A DNA stretch of 32,907 nt from Geosiphon pyriformis (Eukaryota > Glomeromycota > Glomeromycetes > Archaeosporales > Geosiphonaceae): assembly GCA_016748015.1 (NCBI GenBank), contig JAAOMT010000594.1, forward strand, positions 241,712 to 274,618, written 5' to 3'. Shown here piece after piece: positions 30,932 through 32,907 of the stretch; position 1 is the stretch's first letter, and every line of letters starts with the position of its first letter. The notes beneath the pieces are model-generated. The model had not been told where the DNA came from. It made no database searches and was given only the letters and a program-made list of their open reading frames with translations. The translations under genes and the position numbers were made by a program.

Positions 30932-32907
30932 CTAAAAAAACACACAAGACTTGCAAAAGCCAAAATGGACCCCAAAAACTTTAGCAATACCAAGCAATTT
31001 AATCACACCAGCCGAGAACCCTGAAACCAAACCAGAAACCAAGATGGTGATTGAGCCATCTGCTGGAATCAGGTCATTCTTTTCCATAAATACCCAATAT
31101 TTAGCATGGACCAACCAAATGTTATTCCTAAAAGCAAGACAAATAGATTGCACAAAATCAGCAATTTTAACACCAACAACTTTGGAATCAGGGAAGATGG
31201 AAATAACCTCCCAAAGCCACCCATTGAAAACAAAACCCTTGTAGAGAGCCAAGAAAACCAGAAAGTCCAAAGCACAAGTTGACAGCAGCTGCAATATACC
31301 CAAAGAAAAAAGAGAGAGACCAGAAAGCATCTCCCAAGAAAATATGCAAGATTCCAAGACCTGATGACGAGCTGAATCATCAACCACACAAGAAAACACA
31401 TGATCAGACATTTCTATCTTACCACAATACAGACACAAAACACTAGAGTAACATTTATTATAAATATGCTTTCGAACAGCCATAGAAAGCTGATGATATA
31501 AAGTCTTCATAAAATAAGTTTGAGTATCAGCAGTCAGCCTGCTGGTGAAACCAGTGGCTATATGCAAATCAGGATGCCAAACTCTGGAAAAACAAAGCCA
31601 ATTGACATTTGAATGCAAATTACCATCTAAAAATTTAGAACCAGAACTGATCTTCTAACATGCATGACAAACAGCATGAAAAACATTATAAATAAAGTGC
31701 CTAGAATTACCAGAAACAACACCACCATCTGCCAACAAAAAATGTTCACTAACACAAAGAGAAAAATACCAACCAGAGAAAGATGTAGCGTTAGCGATGC
31801 TATTAGCACTATTATTCCCCAAAATACCAGAGTGACTCTTAATCTTGTGCTATTTAACTCTCAAATTTTGACTGTGAATAACATTTCTAATATGCTGACA
31901 CTCAACCCAACACCAATTGTGAAAATCAGAACACATTAAGTCAAACTCCGACCTGCAAGCATCCAAAGCTGCCTGATTATCCAAAAACAAATAAACAGAA
32001 TGAGCTGCAGGCATGCACTCTAGAGCCAATGCTATAGCCTGCAGCTCCATTAAAGTGAATAACACTAAGCCCTGAACACCAACACCCAAACCCAAATTAA
32101 TGTCTTCAAAAAAGACAGCAGCCCCAGTCCTACAACCAATTGTGTCCAAATTTTTCAATGAACCATCCATGTACACAGACAAACTATCAGCATTGACCCA
32201 AGAAAGACAATCACAGACAGACAGAAAATTATTAAAACCACAAATGTCCAAAGGACCAACACCAGCTAATGCCGAAGAAGAAGAACAAGAAGTCACAAGA
32301 AATGCAACAGAAAGTTTGAACCATTCGGGAACTAGACCATGAGGGTCCAGTCTCTTTCATCACTTAAAAGTGTGCTAGCTAAAAACACAACCATAACAAT
32401 CATAAAGCTGGTTCACAAATACAATGCCATAATGCTGAAGAGAAGATAAAAACTTGTAAAACAAAGACTCACCAAAAACAACAAACATAGGTACTCCACC
32501 ATAAAACCAGAAAGAGCTGGCCAAAAAGTCACTCAAAGATAACTTGCAGTCAAAAAAAATGTGAACCACACCAGCTAAGAAATTATTAAAAATGTTAACA
32601 TAAATACGAGCAGGGGAAACCAATAGATGGACAGACTGCCAACACAGAATCTGTAAGTCATGAGACTTGTAACTAAACAAGCACCCTAAAATCCTGTCAG
32701 AGTTCACAAAACTAATAAGTGAAGCAATCTTACCCTCAGATTGACACTGTAAAAAAGACTTCAAACCATAAAAGGAAGAGTGGTAAATTGTATTACTAAG
32801 AAAGTCCAGTAGAAGACCAGATTTTAGCTTTAAGCACTTGCAAATTAAAGCATCCCATTTGTTGTACACACCAACAAGAACAAAGCTAAACTGTGTTTTA
32901 TAGCTAA
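30932..32907 (-). pseudogene. LINE ORF2 C-terminal region: RT end, RNase H, CCHC finger
   Basis: One reading frame spans the whole interval with only five stops: 32375-32377 (TAG), 32360-32362 and 32357-32359 (TGA TGA), 31850-31852 (TAG) and 31655-31657 (TAG). The first 170 residues resemble the region after the RT thumb in LINEs (NKWDALI). RNase H follows: YMDGS (about 32179), LMELQAIALAL with the Glu, FLDNQAALDA (about 31985) and HSGILGN (about 31834), where Asn replaces the usual Asp two residues after the Ala. A CCHC finger C-x2-C-x7-H-x4-C is at 31435-31388. A one-base change in the T-run near 30932 probably causes the last stop. The product would carry out target-primed reverse transcription. 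Confidence 0.75.

Larger units (their letters stand above)
30761..32907 (-). mobile_element. LINE-type non-LTR retrotransposon, 3' end
   Basis: A minus-strand open frame extends from the right window edge to 30932, followed by a 3' untranslated part and an A-rich tail made of TAAAT-type repeats (30781-30761 on the minus strand). The protein has the C-terminal domains of a LINE ORF2. The 5' part (endonuclease and most of RT) lies outside the window. Few stops, all compatible with G-to-A changes on the coding strand, and a GC content above the neighbours make it a fairly young insertion. Confidence 0.8.

Noticed and set aside
30951-32342. Plus-strand open frames opposite the LINE
   Set aside because: They mirror the minus-strand frame with RNase H and CCHC motifs and have no domain of their own.

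Overview
This is a eukaryotic, AT-rich, intergenic-type window made almost entirely of transposable elements in different stages of decay. No host gene, tRNA, rRNA or prokaryotic feature is visible. The Gag/Pol proteins and the C-terminal part of a LINE resemble, from memory and not from a search, families abundant in arbuscular mycorrhizal fungi (Glomeromycotina, Rhizophagus/Gigaspora type). The very low GC content fits. I treat this organism call as probable, not proven.

Layout, left to right. (1) 1-3155, minus strand: the 5' part of a fairly young, GC-richer Ty3/Gypsy element 'A' (5' LTR, primer-binding site, gag, zinc knuckle, protease). Its pol runs off the left edge. (2) 3156-3659: unassigned, with a 24-bp minisatellite. 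(3) 3660-8027, plus strand: a strongly decayed internal fragment 'C' of the same family as element E. (4) 8028-8935: a minus-strand solo LTR of the E type. (5) 8936-9488 and 17168-18521: the two halves of an old element D', interrupted by (6) element D, 9489-17167, a complete but mutated LTR-to-LTR element of the same family, flanked by a 4-bp imperfect target duplication. (7) 18522-19191: AT-rich unassigned sequence. (8) 19192-29041: element E, a complete 9.85-kb LTR-to-LTR element with a 4-bp target duplication. (9) 29042-30760: AT-rich unassigned sequence. (10) 30761-32907, minus strand: the 3' end of a LINE with RNase H and a CCHC finger, running off the right edge.

How the parts work together. 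In each LTR element, Gag packages the RNA, protease cuts the polyprotein, RT/RNase H copies the RNA from a tRNA primer at the primer-binding site and the polypurine tract, and integrase inserts the DNA. Element E carries two extra modules between protease and RT: a Cys-rich module (C-x2-C-x19-C-x3-C) and a dUTPase-like domain. D and E each have an additional reading frame between integrase and the 3' LTR. None of D, D', C or E looks autonomous: catalytic residues are lost and stops abound.

Almost every change that can be polarised is G:C to A:T. It creates stops from CAA, CAG, CGA and TGG and turns catalytic Asp codons into Asn. The layers differ in decay (A and the LINE least, then D, then E, then C and D'), giving a readable order of insertion. 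The most notable points are the Cys module, the dUTPase, the 3' reading frames, the self-nested insertion and the variable 12-bp repeats upstream of the LTR TATA box.
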